6,397 nt of DNA from Acidimicrobiaceae bacterium (GTDB lineage Bacteria > Actinomycetota > Acidimicrobiia > Acidimicrobiales > RAAP-2): assembly GCA_003152555.1 (NCBI GenBank), contig PMAL01000065.1, positions 1 to 6,397 of the forward strand, read 5' to 3'. Shown in pieces: positions 1 through 5,241 of the stretch (within the stretch, counting starts at the first letter, position 1; each line of letters opens with the position of its first letter). Made by a program: the position numbers and the translations under genes. A model generated the notes under the pieces. It was given only the letters and a program-made list of their open reading frames with translations, was not told the DNA's origin and made no database searches.

Positions 1-694
1 CGAGCGCCGCCTCGAACGCGTCAAAAGGAAATTTTGCGTCGATAGCGATACTCGCTTGGTTCGGCATTTTGACGATGCAGTCGGGCCGCAACGATCGTCC
101 CGATTCATTCACGCCCGAGACCTGCAGGTCATAATCAATGTTGCGTCGAAGGCCCGAGGCTTCCATGACGTTCTCTAACTGCACTTCGCCCCAGTGACCC
201 CGTTGATCGCCCCGACCGAGCAGTTGGTTGAGACGCCGCGTCTCGTCTTGGGTCTTCTGTTGGGATTGCAGAAGCTCTACCGCTCGACTTTTCACGTCAA
301 AGAGCGCACCAGCGTGTTCCTTGTTGAAATCAACGAGATTCTTCTTGTATTCATCCAGCAGGCCTTCGAGCGGCTTCAGGGTGAGATCTAGTTTCGAGTC
401 GCGTTCCTTCTGCACGTGCTCCTGAGATTGGTTGAACTGCTCAACAGTGCTGGCGAGGACGCGATTAGACATGCTCTCAAACGTCAGTTCCATATTCTTC
501 AGCGAATTTTCGTGTTCCGCGCGTTCGCGGCCCAACATCTCATTGGCCGCCATCAACTGGGAGTCGCGAACCGCGAGGTCGGCTCTCGCCTGCGTGGCGC
601 CATCGCGCAACGACTGCGCGTGCTTCATTGAATAGGCCCACGCCGCGACGGCCCCCACCAACAGACCAGCGACGCCACAAATGACTGCCAACAT
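1..694 (-). CDS. rmuC: RmuC-family DNA recombination protein, N-terminal part (cut by left window edge)
   Basis: This gene runs off the left edge; 231 codons are visible, about half of a typical RmuC (roughly 400-500 residues). Residues 2-20 form one hydrophobic membrane segment starting MLAVICGVAGLLVG. Residues about 25-160 are charged and Gln/Glu/Lys-rich, as expected for the long coiled coil of this family. The RmuC domain then begins with RGHWGEVQLENVMEASGL (166-182). P204-D205 followed by D219-A-K221 resembles the PD-(D/E)xK nuclease signature attributed to RmuC proteins. In E. coli RmuC limits rearrangements at short inverted repeats; the exact reaction is not firmly known, so the role here is by family. 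The ATG at 694 is chosen because AAAGGGGA (701-708) lies 6 nt upstream; an ATG at 701 is in another frame. The gene is divergent from phoU, with 68 bp between them. The family is near certain. Confidence 0.93.
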   Translation of the reverse strand, partial: MLAVICGVAGLLVGAVAAWAYSMKHAQSLRDGATQARADLAVRDSQLMAANEMLGRERAEHENSLKNMELTFESMSNRVLASTVEQFNQSQEHVQKERDSKLDLTLKPLEGLLDEYKKNLVDFNKEHAGALFDVKSRAVELLQSQQKTQDETRRLNQLLGRGDQRGHWGEVQLENVMEASGLRRNIDYDLQVSGVNESGRSLRPDCIVKMPNQASIAIDAKFPFDAFEAAL

Positions 695-700
695 TGTCCA

Positions 701-708
701 TCCCCTTT
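701..708 (-). promoter_or_regulatory. Ribosome binding site of rmuC
   Basis: AAAGGGGA on the minus strand ends 6 nt before the ATG at 694. It fixes the rmuC start and shows that this gene is translated from a leadered mRNA, unlike its divergent neighbour phoU. Confidence 0.7.
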
Positions 709-722
709 CGCCAGATACTCCC

Positions 723-728
723 ACCCTA
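723..728 (-). promoter_or_regulatory. Possible -10 box for rmuC (TAGGGT)
   Basis: TAGGGT on the minus strand fits the actinobacterial TANNNT -10 pattern. It would start transcription near 716, giving a leader of about 22 nt that contains the AAAGGGGA ribosome binding site. No convincing -35 hexamer is visible. It lies in the region where the -35 of the divergent phoU promoter would fall, so the two promoters may interfere. This is a weak call based on one short motif. Confidence 0.3.
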
Positions 729-750
729 GAGATGGCCAGTGACGTCGCGG

Positions 751-756
751 TAACCT
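751..756 (+). promoter_or_regulatory. -10 box placed for leaderless phoU transcription (TAACCT)
   Basis: TAACCT matches TANNNT and occupies -12 to -7 relative to the A of the ATG at 763, which is where a -10 box lies when transcription starts on the start codon itself. There is no Shine-Dalgarno sequence before phoU, so a leaderless mRNA is the simplest reading. The 5-bp inverted repeat GGCCA/TGGCC (734-738 and 758-762) brackets it, but this is too short to call an operator. Confidence 0.55.
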
Positions 757-762
757 TTGGCC

Positions 763-1431
763 ATGGCGCGCCTATTTAAATCGGCTCAGGAACCAGCCAA
801 ACTCGAAATCTCTGATATTGGCATTACACCGCAGCTGCGTCAACAGACGGTGCAGGTGTTCGCGCTCGTGGGTGAAGCAATCGCCGGAGCGACGCACGCG
901 CTGCTCGCGAATGACCGAGAACTGGCCAAGCGAATCGTCGACCAGGACGTGACCATCGACAATCTCGTTGACAGCATGGTCAATACAGCACAAACGCGAC
1001 TCTTGGAAGAACGCTCACTCGCCGCGGATTCCAAACGGATGCTGATGACGCTCATTCGGATCTTGCCCGACATCGAGCGAAATGGGGACCTCGCCGAACA
1101 TATTGCCCGCCGCGCGGCGCGAGGGTTAGGCAATGAGATGTCCCCGCGCAGCCGGGGACTGGTTGAACGCATGGGGGAGGTCGCGTCGATGATTTGGCGC
1201 GAAGCGACGGACATCATCATTGACGGCAAGTTGGGATCGCTCGGCGAAATTGAAGATATCGACGATGAGCTCGACGACCTGCACGTGTCGCTCACCGCCG
1301 AGTTGACGTCGGGCTCAATGGCGTTACCCGTCGCGGTAGAACTGGCGCTCCTGGCTCGTTTCTACGAACGATTCGGTGACCACTGCGTCAACCTGGCTCG
1401 TCGCCAAGTGGGACGCGACGGCGCGGACTAA
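763..1431 (+). CDS. phoU: PhoU-family phosphate signalling/transport regulator
   Basis: The 222-residue product matches the usual PhoU length. PhoU proteins are cytosolic all-helical regulators that link the Pst phosphate transporter to the PhoR/PhoP two-component system and also affect persistence and polyphosphate. Two copies of the PhoU three-helix metal-binding signature are visible: IERNGDLAEHIARRA (104-118) and YERFGDHCVNLARR (201-214), each with the E-R-x-G-D core. The acidic stretch 162-172 (EIEDIDDELDD) is unusual but sits in a helix-rich region. The ATG at 763 is preferred over an in-frame TTG at 757 because TAACCT is spaced for a transcript starting on that ATG; no ribosome binding site is present. 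No pst or pho genes are nearby, so partners must lie elsewhere. The stop codon overlaps that of convergent asd by 4 nt. Family confidence is high; physiological detail is inferred. Confidence 0.93.
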   Translation: MARLFKSAQEPAKLEISDIGITPQLRQQTVQVFALVGEAIAGATHALLANDRELAKRIVDQDVTIDNLVDSMVNTAQTRLLEERSLAADSKRMLMTLIRILPDIERNGDLAEHIARRAARGLGNEMSPRSRGLVERMGEVASMIWREATDIIIDGKLGSLGEIEDIDDELDDLHVSLTAELTSGSMALPVAVELALLARFYERFGDHCVNLARRQVGRDGAD

Positions 1432-2453
1432 CGAAGTGCGAGCAACGCTTCGGCGATCTGCACTGCGTTCAGCGCCGCACCCTTGCGCAGGTTGTCGCTG
1501 CTCAGGAACATCGAGAGCCCGTTCTTCACGGTTTCGGCGTGTCGAATTCGCCCCACGTACGTGGCGTCCTTGCCAGCGGCCAAGCGAGGCGTTGGCAGAT
1601 CGTGCACGACCACACCCGCGGCGTCGTGCATGAGCGCCATCGCCTCATCGGGCGTTATCGCGCGCTCAAAACTCGCGGTGATCGCGAGCGAGTGACCGGT
1701 GAAAACCGGCACGCGCACGCAGGTTGCGTCAACAAGCAGGTCGTCAATCTCGAGAATCTTGCGGCTCTCGTTGCGCAACTTTTGTTCCTCATTCGTTTCG
1801 TACGAACCGTCGTCAACAATCGAACCGGCCACGGGAATCACATTGTGCGCGATGGTGGTGGGAAACTTGAGACCGCCGCCAACCTTCAGCACTCCACCGT
1901 CGAAGGTCAGTGAGCGAACGTCACTATCAAGCGATTCTCCGAATTGCTCGGCAAGTTCGTCGACACCGTCACGGCCCGATCCACTCACGGCCTGATAGGT
2001 CGCGACAGTAATTGAACGCAAACCCGCCGCCAGATGCAGGGGCTTTAACACGGGCATCGCCGCCATGGTCGTGCAGTTGGGGTTCGCCACAATTCCCTTG
2101 GGAATTGAGTGCAGCGCATGACCATTGACTTCGGGCACCACCAACGGCACTTGGGGGTCCATGCGCCACGCCGACGAATTATCAATGACGATCGCACCGG
2201 CGCTCGCCAACAACGGTGAGAGCACCTTGGAAGAGGTGGCCCCCGAAGAGGACAACGCGATCTCGATGCCGCTGAAGTCCGCACCTTCCGCGTCTTCAAC
2301 TTCGATCGACTCGCCCTTCCACTCCAACTTGGTGCCCGCGGACCGAGCCGAGCTGAAGAACCGAATCTCGTCAACTGGAAAATCGCGCTCGAGCAGTATC
2401 GCGCGCATCACGGTTCCAACTTGACCAGTGGCCCCAATGATCGCTATTCGCAT
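1428..2453 (-). CDS. asd: Aspartate-semialdehyde dehydrogenase
   Basis: This enzyme reduces aspartyl-4-phosphate to aspartate-4-semialdehyde with NADPH, the second step towards lysine, diaminopimelate, threonine and methionine, in the cytosol. The 341-residue length is normal. The N-terminal Rossmann motif is GATGQVG (7-13). The catalytic cysteine is C127 in ANPNCTT, the catalytic histidine is H254 in FTGHS, the substrate loop has Q154 in YQAVSGSG, and R247 lies in CVRVPVF. The conserved C-terminal NLRKGAALNAVQIAE (321-335) is complete, so the enzyme should be active. It is the second gene of a lysC-asd operon, 9 nt after lysC. Its ATG at 2453 has no good ribosome binding site, but TAGAAT sits at -12 to -7, so it may also have its own leaderless transcript. 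Its TAG stop overlaps the TAA of convergent phoU (shared CTAA at 1428-1431). Confidence 0.97.
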   Translation of the reverse strand: MRIAIIGATGQVGTVMRAILLERDFPVDEIRFFSSARSAGTKLEWKGESIEVEDAEGADFSGIEIALSSSGATSSKVLSPLLASAGAIVIDNSSAWRMDPQVPLVVPEVNGHALHSIPKGIVANPNCTTMAAMPVLKPLHLAAGLRSITVATYQAVSGSGRDGVDELAEQFGESLDSDVRSLTFDGGVLKVGGGLKFPTTIAHNVIPVAGSIVDDGSYETNEEQKLRNESRKILEIDDLLVDATCVRVPVFTGHSLAITASFERAITPDEAMALMHDAAGVVVHDLPTPRLAAGKDATYVGRIRHAETVKNGLSMFLSSDNLRKGAALNAVQIAEALLALR

Positions 2454-2459
2454 GTAGTC

Positions 2460-2465
2460 ATTCTA
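2460..2465 (-). promoter_or_regulatory. Possible internal -10 box for leaderless asd transcript (TAGAAT)
   Basis: TAGAAT on the minus strand differs by one base from TATAAT and occupies -12 to -7 relative to the asd ATG at 2453. It includes the TAG stop codon of lysC. asd has no clear Shine-Dalgarno sequence, so this could give asd a second, leaderless transcript in addition to read-through from lysC. Because TAG is present anyway as a stop codon, chance accounts for part of the match. Confidence 0.4.
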
Positions 2466-2948
2466 GAACTCGACGGCGTCAAGACCGAACGCCGTATGCA
2501 AATAGCGCACCGCATCGGCAACTTTCTCTGCGCGCAGTACGCACGAGATGCGAATTGAACTCGTCGAGATCATTTCAATGTTGATGCCGTGCTCGTAGAG
2601 CGTCTCGAACATCAACGCGGTCACTCCCGGACTCGACTTCATTCCGGCGCCGACAATCGTAACGCGACCAATGTTGTCGTCCGTAGTTACCTCGGCGGCC
2701 CCAATGTCATCCTTCACCAGGTCGCACACGTCACGAGACACGTCAAGGTCGGTCTTGGCCACCGTGAACGAGATGTCCGTCATGCCATTGGCCCCCGTGT
2801 TCTGGACAATCATGTCGACGTTGATGCCGCGGTTCGCCAGCTCACGAAACAGTTGCGCCGCGACACCCGGTCGGTCGGGTACACCGCCGACGGTTATCTT
2901 GGCCTCCGACGTGTCATCAGTGATGGCCGATACGACGGCTTCTTCCAT
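2463..2948 (-). CDS. lysC: Aspartate kinase regulatory beta subunit from in-frame internal start (nested in lysC)
   Basis: Met247 of LysC is preceded by GGAGGAGGA (2956-2964), a near-perfect ribosome binding site whose AGGAGG core lies 8 nt before the ATG at 2948. Initiation there would give a 161-residue protein starting MEEAVVSAITDD and made of the two ACT domains only. In Corynebacterium glutamicum and Bacillus subtilis the equivalent internal start produces the beta subunit, which joins alpha in an alpha2beta2 enzyme that binds the inhibitory amino acids; the C. glutamicum beta subunit is about 172 residues and starts at the matching place. The Shine-Dalgarno sequence is encoded by the V-E-E-D codons just before the ACT region and is stronger than any other in the window. 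The sequence supports the start directly; expression here is inferred from the family. Confidence 0.75.
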   Translation of the reverse strand: MEEAVVSAITDDTSEAKITVGGVPDRPGVAAQLFRELANRGINVDMIVQNTGANGMTDISFTVAKTDLDVSRDVCDLVKDDIGAAEVTTDDNIGRVTIVGAGMKSSPGVTALMFETLYEHGINIEMISTSSIRISCVLRAEKVADAVRYLHTAFGLDAVEF

Positions 2949-3686
2949 GGTGGGGTCCTCCTCCACGATCCAAGTTCCTGGTTCCCAGGTGAAACTCGAT
3001 CGAACGTGTATTGGCACGCCGTGACGGCGGGCCAACTCGACCGAACGAAGCATCATCACCCGTCCACCGGTCGCAGAAATCTCGAGCATTTCGTCAAAAG
3101 AGACCTTGGCAATTCGCCGCGCCTTGGGCACCACTCGCGGGTCGGCCGAGAACACGCCCGTCACGTCGGTATAGATCTCGCAGACGTCGGCCTTTAGGGC
3201 GGCCGCCAATGCGACCGCAGTCACGTCGGATCCGCCGCGTCCCAGCGTGGTGATGTTCCTTTCCGTTGACACGCCCTGAAAACCCGCGACTACCGGCACC
3301 AAACCAGAATCGAGCGCCTCGCGGATACGGTCTGGGCGAATCTCGAGAATCTTGGCGCGAGTGTGATCGGTGTCGGTGATGATGCCGGCTTGGGAGCCCG
3401 TGAACGAAGCGGACTGCACCCCGCGCGCCGCGAGCGCCATGCAGACCAGCGCCATTGAGATTCGCTCGCCCGCAGTGAGCAACATGTCCAGTTCGCGTGG
3501 TGGGCGTGTCGGCGATACCTCGTCGGCCAAGCGCACGAGATCATCAGTGAACTTGCCCATGGCTGAGACCACGACCACAACTTCATTACCGTCATCGCGA
3601 GTTCGTGCAACGTGATCGGCGACGGCACGAATGCGCTGCGCGTCGCCAACAGAGGTTCCTCCAAACTTTTGAACGACCAGTGCCAT
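2463..3686 (-). CDS. lysC: Aspartate kinase, alpha subunit (full-length LysC)
   Basis: LysC phosphorylates aspartate with ATP to aspartyl-4-phosphate, the committed step of the aspartate amino-acid family, and is usually the feedback-controlled one. The protein has 407 residues. The amino-acid kinase domain carries KFGGTSVG (7-14), TTLGRGGSDVTAVAL (146-160) and IYTDVTGVFSADPR (171-184). Two ACT regulatory domains follow: ACT1 at about 263-329 (ITVGGVPDRPGVAAQLF, IVQNTG) and ACT2 at about 341-404 (VTIVGAGMKSSPGV, EMISTSSIRISCVL). This architecture is that of the lysine/threonine-sensitive alpha2beta2 enzymes of Corynebacterium and relatives. The ATG at 3686 lacks a ribosome binding site but has TAGTTT at -12 to -7, so the mRNA is probably leaderless. 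That leaves no room for a lysine riboswitch or attenuator, so control should be allosteric. asd follows after 9 nt. Confidence 0.97.
   Translation of the reverse strand: MALVVQKFGGTSVGDAQRIRAVADHVARTRDDGNEVVVVVSAMGKFTDDLVRLADEVSPTRPPRELDMLLTAGERISMALVCMALAARGVQSASFTGSQAGIITDTDHTRAKILEIRPDRIREALDSGLVPVVAGFQGVSTERNITTLGRGGSDVTAVALAAALKADVCEIYTDVTGVFSADPRVVPKARRIAKVSFDEMLEISATGGRVMMLRSVELARRHGVPIHVRSSFTWEPGTWIVEEDPTMEEAVVSAITDDTSEAKITVGGVPDRPGVAAQLFRELANRGINVDMIVQNTGANGMTDISFTVAKTDLDVSRDVCDLVKDDIGAAEVTTDDNIGRVTIVGAGMKSSPGVTALMFETLYEHGINIEMISTSSIRISCVLRAEKVADAVRYLHTAFGLDAVEF
2956..2964 (-). promoter_or_regulatory. Strong internal ribosome binding site inside lysC
   Basis: GGAGGAGGA on the minus strand ends 7 nt before the internal ATG at 2948, with an AGGAGG core complementary to the 16S rRNA tail. 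It decides the beta-subunit start. The full-length lysC start at 3686 has no such site, so the two products are likely initiated by different mechanisms: leaderless for alpha and Shine-Dalgarno for beta. Confidence 0.75.
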
Positions 3687-3692
3687 CCCACA

Positions 3693-3698
3693 AAACTA
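3693..3698 (-). promoter_or_regulatory. -10 box placed for leaderless lysC transcription (TAGTTT)
   Basis: TAGTTT on the minus strand fits TANNNT and lies at -12 to -7 relative to the lysC ATG at 3686. No ribosome binding site intervenes, and the -35 region shows no TTGACA-like hexamer. It is back to back with the box at 3732-3737 for the divergent cyclophilin, so the two -35 regions must overlap within the 58 bp between the genes. Confidence 0.55.
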
Positions 3699-3731
3699 GT
3701 TGAGGCGATTAGAGCCCCTCCAAATGGCTAC

Positions 3732-3737
3732 TAAAGT
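3732..3737 (+). promoter_or_regulatory. -10 box placed for leaderless cyclophilin transcription (TAAAGT)
   Basis: TAAAGT fits TANNNT and lies 7 nt before the ATG at 3745, one base further than the ideal leaderless spacing. It supports the ATG at 3745 over the in-frame ATG at 3724, which would place this box inside the coding region and has no TANNNT box or ribosome binding site of its own at the right distance. Confidence 0.45.
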
Positions 3738-3744
3738 CGCATCC

Positions 3745-4599
3745 ATGGCAACTACCAAAAGAGAACGGCAAAAGGCGGCCCGCCGTCAAAAGCTCGAGCA
3801 GATGGAGCGCGCGAACAAACGTCGCAAGATGATTCGCCGCGGCGTCATCACCGCAATCGTCGCCGTGCTCGTTGTTGGTTCCGCCGCTCTTCTCTTCGCC
3901 GGCAAATCTACGCCGCCCACCACGACAACAAGTACAACGAGTACTTCGTCGACCACCACGACAACAGAGGTATCTAAAGCGGACCAAGCCGCCCAGGCCA
4001 AAGCCAACGGCGTGGCCGCCGCCGCCGGCTGTCCCGCCTCGACGCTGACCAAAGTCAACAACCTGACGTGGAAGACCGCCCCGGCCATGACCATCAATAA
4101 GTCGCTGACGTACTACGCGCACTTCGTCACGACGGCGGGTTCATTCGTCGTCAAACTGGACGCGGCGACGGCGCCCATCACGACCAACAACTTCATCTTC
4201 CTCGTCGATCACAAGTACTACAACTGCGTCATATTCCAACGCGCGATTCCCGGATTCATGTTCCAAGGCGGCAACCCGGCCGGCGCCGCGAGCGGCGATC
4301 AACCGGGATACACGATCCCTGACGAACTGCCCAAGACCGGCAACCCGACCTATCCGTTGTACTCAGTCGCCATGGCCAACGCCGGTGCGAATACTGGAGG
4401 TAGTCAGTTCTTCATCGTGACTGGAAAAGAAGGTGAGACGTTGCAGCCCTCGTATTCACTTTTCGGACAGGTCGTGAGTGGCATGAACGTCGTCATGAAG
4501 ATCAATAGCGAAGGCAATCCCAGTGCCAGCGCCAACGGCGTTCCACCACTGGTAACCAACCGCATGTTGTCGGTCACCATTTCAAACAGCGAATCCTAG
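3745..4599 (+). CDS. Membrane-anchored cyclophilin-type peptidyl-prolyl cis-trans isomerase
   Basis: The 284-residue protein has a very basic N-terminus (KRERQKAARRQK, KRRKMIRR), one membrane helix at about 33-52 (GVITAIVAVLVVGSAALLFAG), a low-complexity Thr/Ser stalk at 56-74, then a cyclophilin domain at about 122-282. By the positive-inside rule the catalytic domain faces outward, where it would speed folding of exported proteins at proline bonds. Core residues are visible: R166 in FQRAIPGFMFQGG, F171, Q174, then A209-N211 and SQFF (220-223). Tyr replaces the eukaryotic active-site His in YSLFGQV, as in other bacterial cyclophilins. C96 and C161 could form a disulphide. The start is uncertain: ATG 3745 gives the usual MATTKRERQ opening, while ATG 3724 would add seven residues. 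A second cyclophilin follows after 6 nt and is probably co-transcribed. Confidence 0.92.
   Translation: MATTKRERQKAARRQKLEQMERANKRRKMIRRGVITAIVAVLVVGSAALLFAGKSTPPTTTTSTTSTSSTTTTTEVSKADQAAQAKANGVAAAAGCPASTLTKVNNLTWKTAPAMTINKSLTYYAHFVTTAGSFVVKLDAATAPITTNNFIFLVDHKYYNCVIFQRAIPGFMFQGGNPAGAASGDQPGYTIPDELPKTGNPTYPLYSVAMANAGANTGGSQFFIVTGKEGETLQPSYSLFGQVVSGMNVVMKINSEGNPSASANGVPPLVTNRMLSVTISNSES
3917..3966 (+). repeat. Low-complexity direct repeat encoding the Thr/Ser stalk
   Basis: The 14-bp CCACCACGACAACA occurs at 3917-3930 and again at 3953-3966, offset by 36 bp and therefore in frame. Between the copies AGTAC is repeated as well. The segment encodes an almost pure Thr/Ser linker between the membrane helix and the isomerase domain. 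It is likely a slippage- or duplication-grown spacer whose length may vary between strains. Confidence 0.7.
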
Positions 4600-4605
4600 G
4601 AAGCC

Positions 4606-5157
4606 ATGACTACTCAAATCCCTAACCCCGACGGCACGAGCGAGAAACGACAGAGTTTCAAGTCCGCCCCGCCAATGATCATCGACACGACCAAGACCTA
4701 CACCGCGACAATGGTGACGTCGAAGGGGACGATGGAGATCCTTCTCGACGCCCTGGGCGCACCGGTCACCGTCAACAGTTTTGTGTACCTGGCGCGCTGG
4801 CACTACTACGACGGCATCATCTTTCATCGCGTGATCCCCGGTTTCGTCTTGCAAGGTGGCGACCCCACCGGCAAGGGCACCGGTGGACCCGGATACCGAT
4901 TCAACGACGAACTGCCCAAGCCCGGGCGCTACGAATTGGGTTCACTGGCTATGGCGAACTCGGGACCCCACACCAACGGATCTCAGTTCTTTGTCATCTC
5001 CGGTCCAGACGGAGTTCGCCTGCCACCGCTCTACGCCCTTTTCGGAAAAGTAGTGAAGGGACTTGACGTCATCGAGGCGATCAATGCCGTCGGCTCGTCG
5101 CAGGGCACGCCGCGAGAGCGTGTGGTCATTGAATCGGTCACGATCAGTGAGGCGTAA
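4606..5157 (+). CDS. Cytosolic cyclophilin-type peptidyl-prolyl cis-trans isomerase
   Basis: The 183-residue protein has no signal peptide or membrane helix, so it should isomerise prolyl bonds in the cytosol. The catalytic core is IIFHRVIPGFVLQGGDPTG (71-89) with R75, F80 and Q83, followed by GSQFFVIS (125-132) and YALFGKVVKG (143-152); Tyr143 takes the place of the eukaryotic His. It is a paralogue of the preceding gene: both share the cyclophilin core, DELPK, and a pre-domain APxMxI segment (APPMII here at 21-26, APAMTI upstream), and a 15-bp identical stretch GACGAACTGCCCAAG at 4906-4920 and 4321-4335. The start at ATG 4606 lies 6 nt after the upstream stop, with AGGAAG (4598-4603) overlapping that stop as a somewhat close ribosome binding site. 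This fits translational coupling in a two-gene operon. Confidence 0.93.
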   Translation: MTTQIPNPDGTSEKRQSFKSAPPMIIDTTKTYTATMVTSKGTMEILLDALGAPVTVNSFVYLARWHYYDGIIFHRVIPGFVLQGGDPTGKGTGGPGYRFNDELPKPGRYELGSLAMANSGPHTNGSQFFVISGPDGVRLPPLYALFGKVVKGLDVIEAINAVGSSQGTPRERVVIESVTISEA

Positions 5158-5192
5158 GTCCGCGAAGTAATTCGTGGCACAACCCGCGCCTC
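5149..5192 (+). terminator. Imperfect nested hairpin after the cyclophilin pair, possible terminator
   Basis: GAGGCG (5149-5154) pairs with CGCCTC (5187-5192). Inside, a 7-bp stem with one G-U pair (5160-5166 with 5171-5177) closes a GTAA loop. It overlaps the stop codon of the cytosolic cyclophilin and lies before the hbd promoter, a sensible place to end the operon. There is no T-run, so it is not a classical intrinsic terminator. The rest of the gap to 5241 shows only the hbd -10 box. Confidence 0.25.
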
Positions 5193-5229
5193 GTTGAGTA
5201 GTCCCTCAGGTTCCGCCGAGGCCAACCAG

Positions 5230-5235
5230 TAAGGT
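5230..5235 (+). promoter_or_regulatory. -10 box placed for leaderless hbd transcription (TAAGGT)
   Basis: TAAGGT fits TANNNT and lies exactly at -12 to -7 relative to the ATG at 5242. The same bases contain AAGG, 7 nt from the ATG, which could act as a weak ribosome binding site on any longer read-through mRNA from the cyclophilin operon. The two readings are not exclusive. No -35 hexamer is obvious. Confidence 0.45.
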
Positions 5236-5241
5236 TCCAAG

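Noticed and set aside
194..635. Several short plus-strand open frames across 194-635
   Set aside because: The minus-strand translation of the same region is a clear RmuC protein, including its coiled coil and RGHWGE motif.
734..762. Inverted repeat GGCCA/TGGCC around the phoU -10 box as an operator or Pho box
   Set aside because: Only 5 bp per arm with a 19-bp spacer, and no direct repeats typical of PhoP sites; this length arises by chance.
840..1295. Long open frame on the minus strand (151 codons) opposite phoU
   Set aside because: It is Ser/Arg-rich, matches no family, and lies wholly antisense to a well-supported phoU; open frames like this are common in high-GC DNA.
2589..3197. 202-codon plus-strand open frame antisense to lysC
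   Set aside because: The composition (His/Arg/Val-rich, no motif) is what the reverse frame of a high-GC gene gives, and lysC is certain on the other strand.
3687..3744. Lysine riboswitch or T-box upstream of lysC
   Set aside because: The gap is only 58 bp and is shared with a divergent gene, far too short for a lysine riboswitch.
3700..3744. N-terminal extension of the first cyclophilin from a TTG at 3700 or ATG at 3724
   Set aside because: It would overlap the promoter region, there is no ribosome binding site, and homologues of this type begin with the MxTxKRERQ-like basic stretch that follows the ATG at 3745. ATG 3724 remains a minor alternative.
4015..4040. Lipobox-like AAGC at residues 93-96 of the first cyclophilin, suggesting a lipoprotein
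   Set aside because: It lies about 45 residues after the membrane helix and behind the Thr/Ser stalk; a lipobox must end an N-terminal signal peptide.
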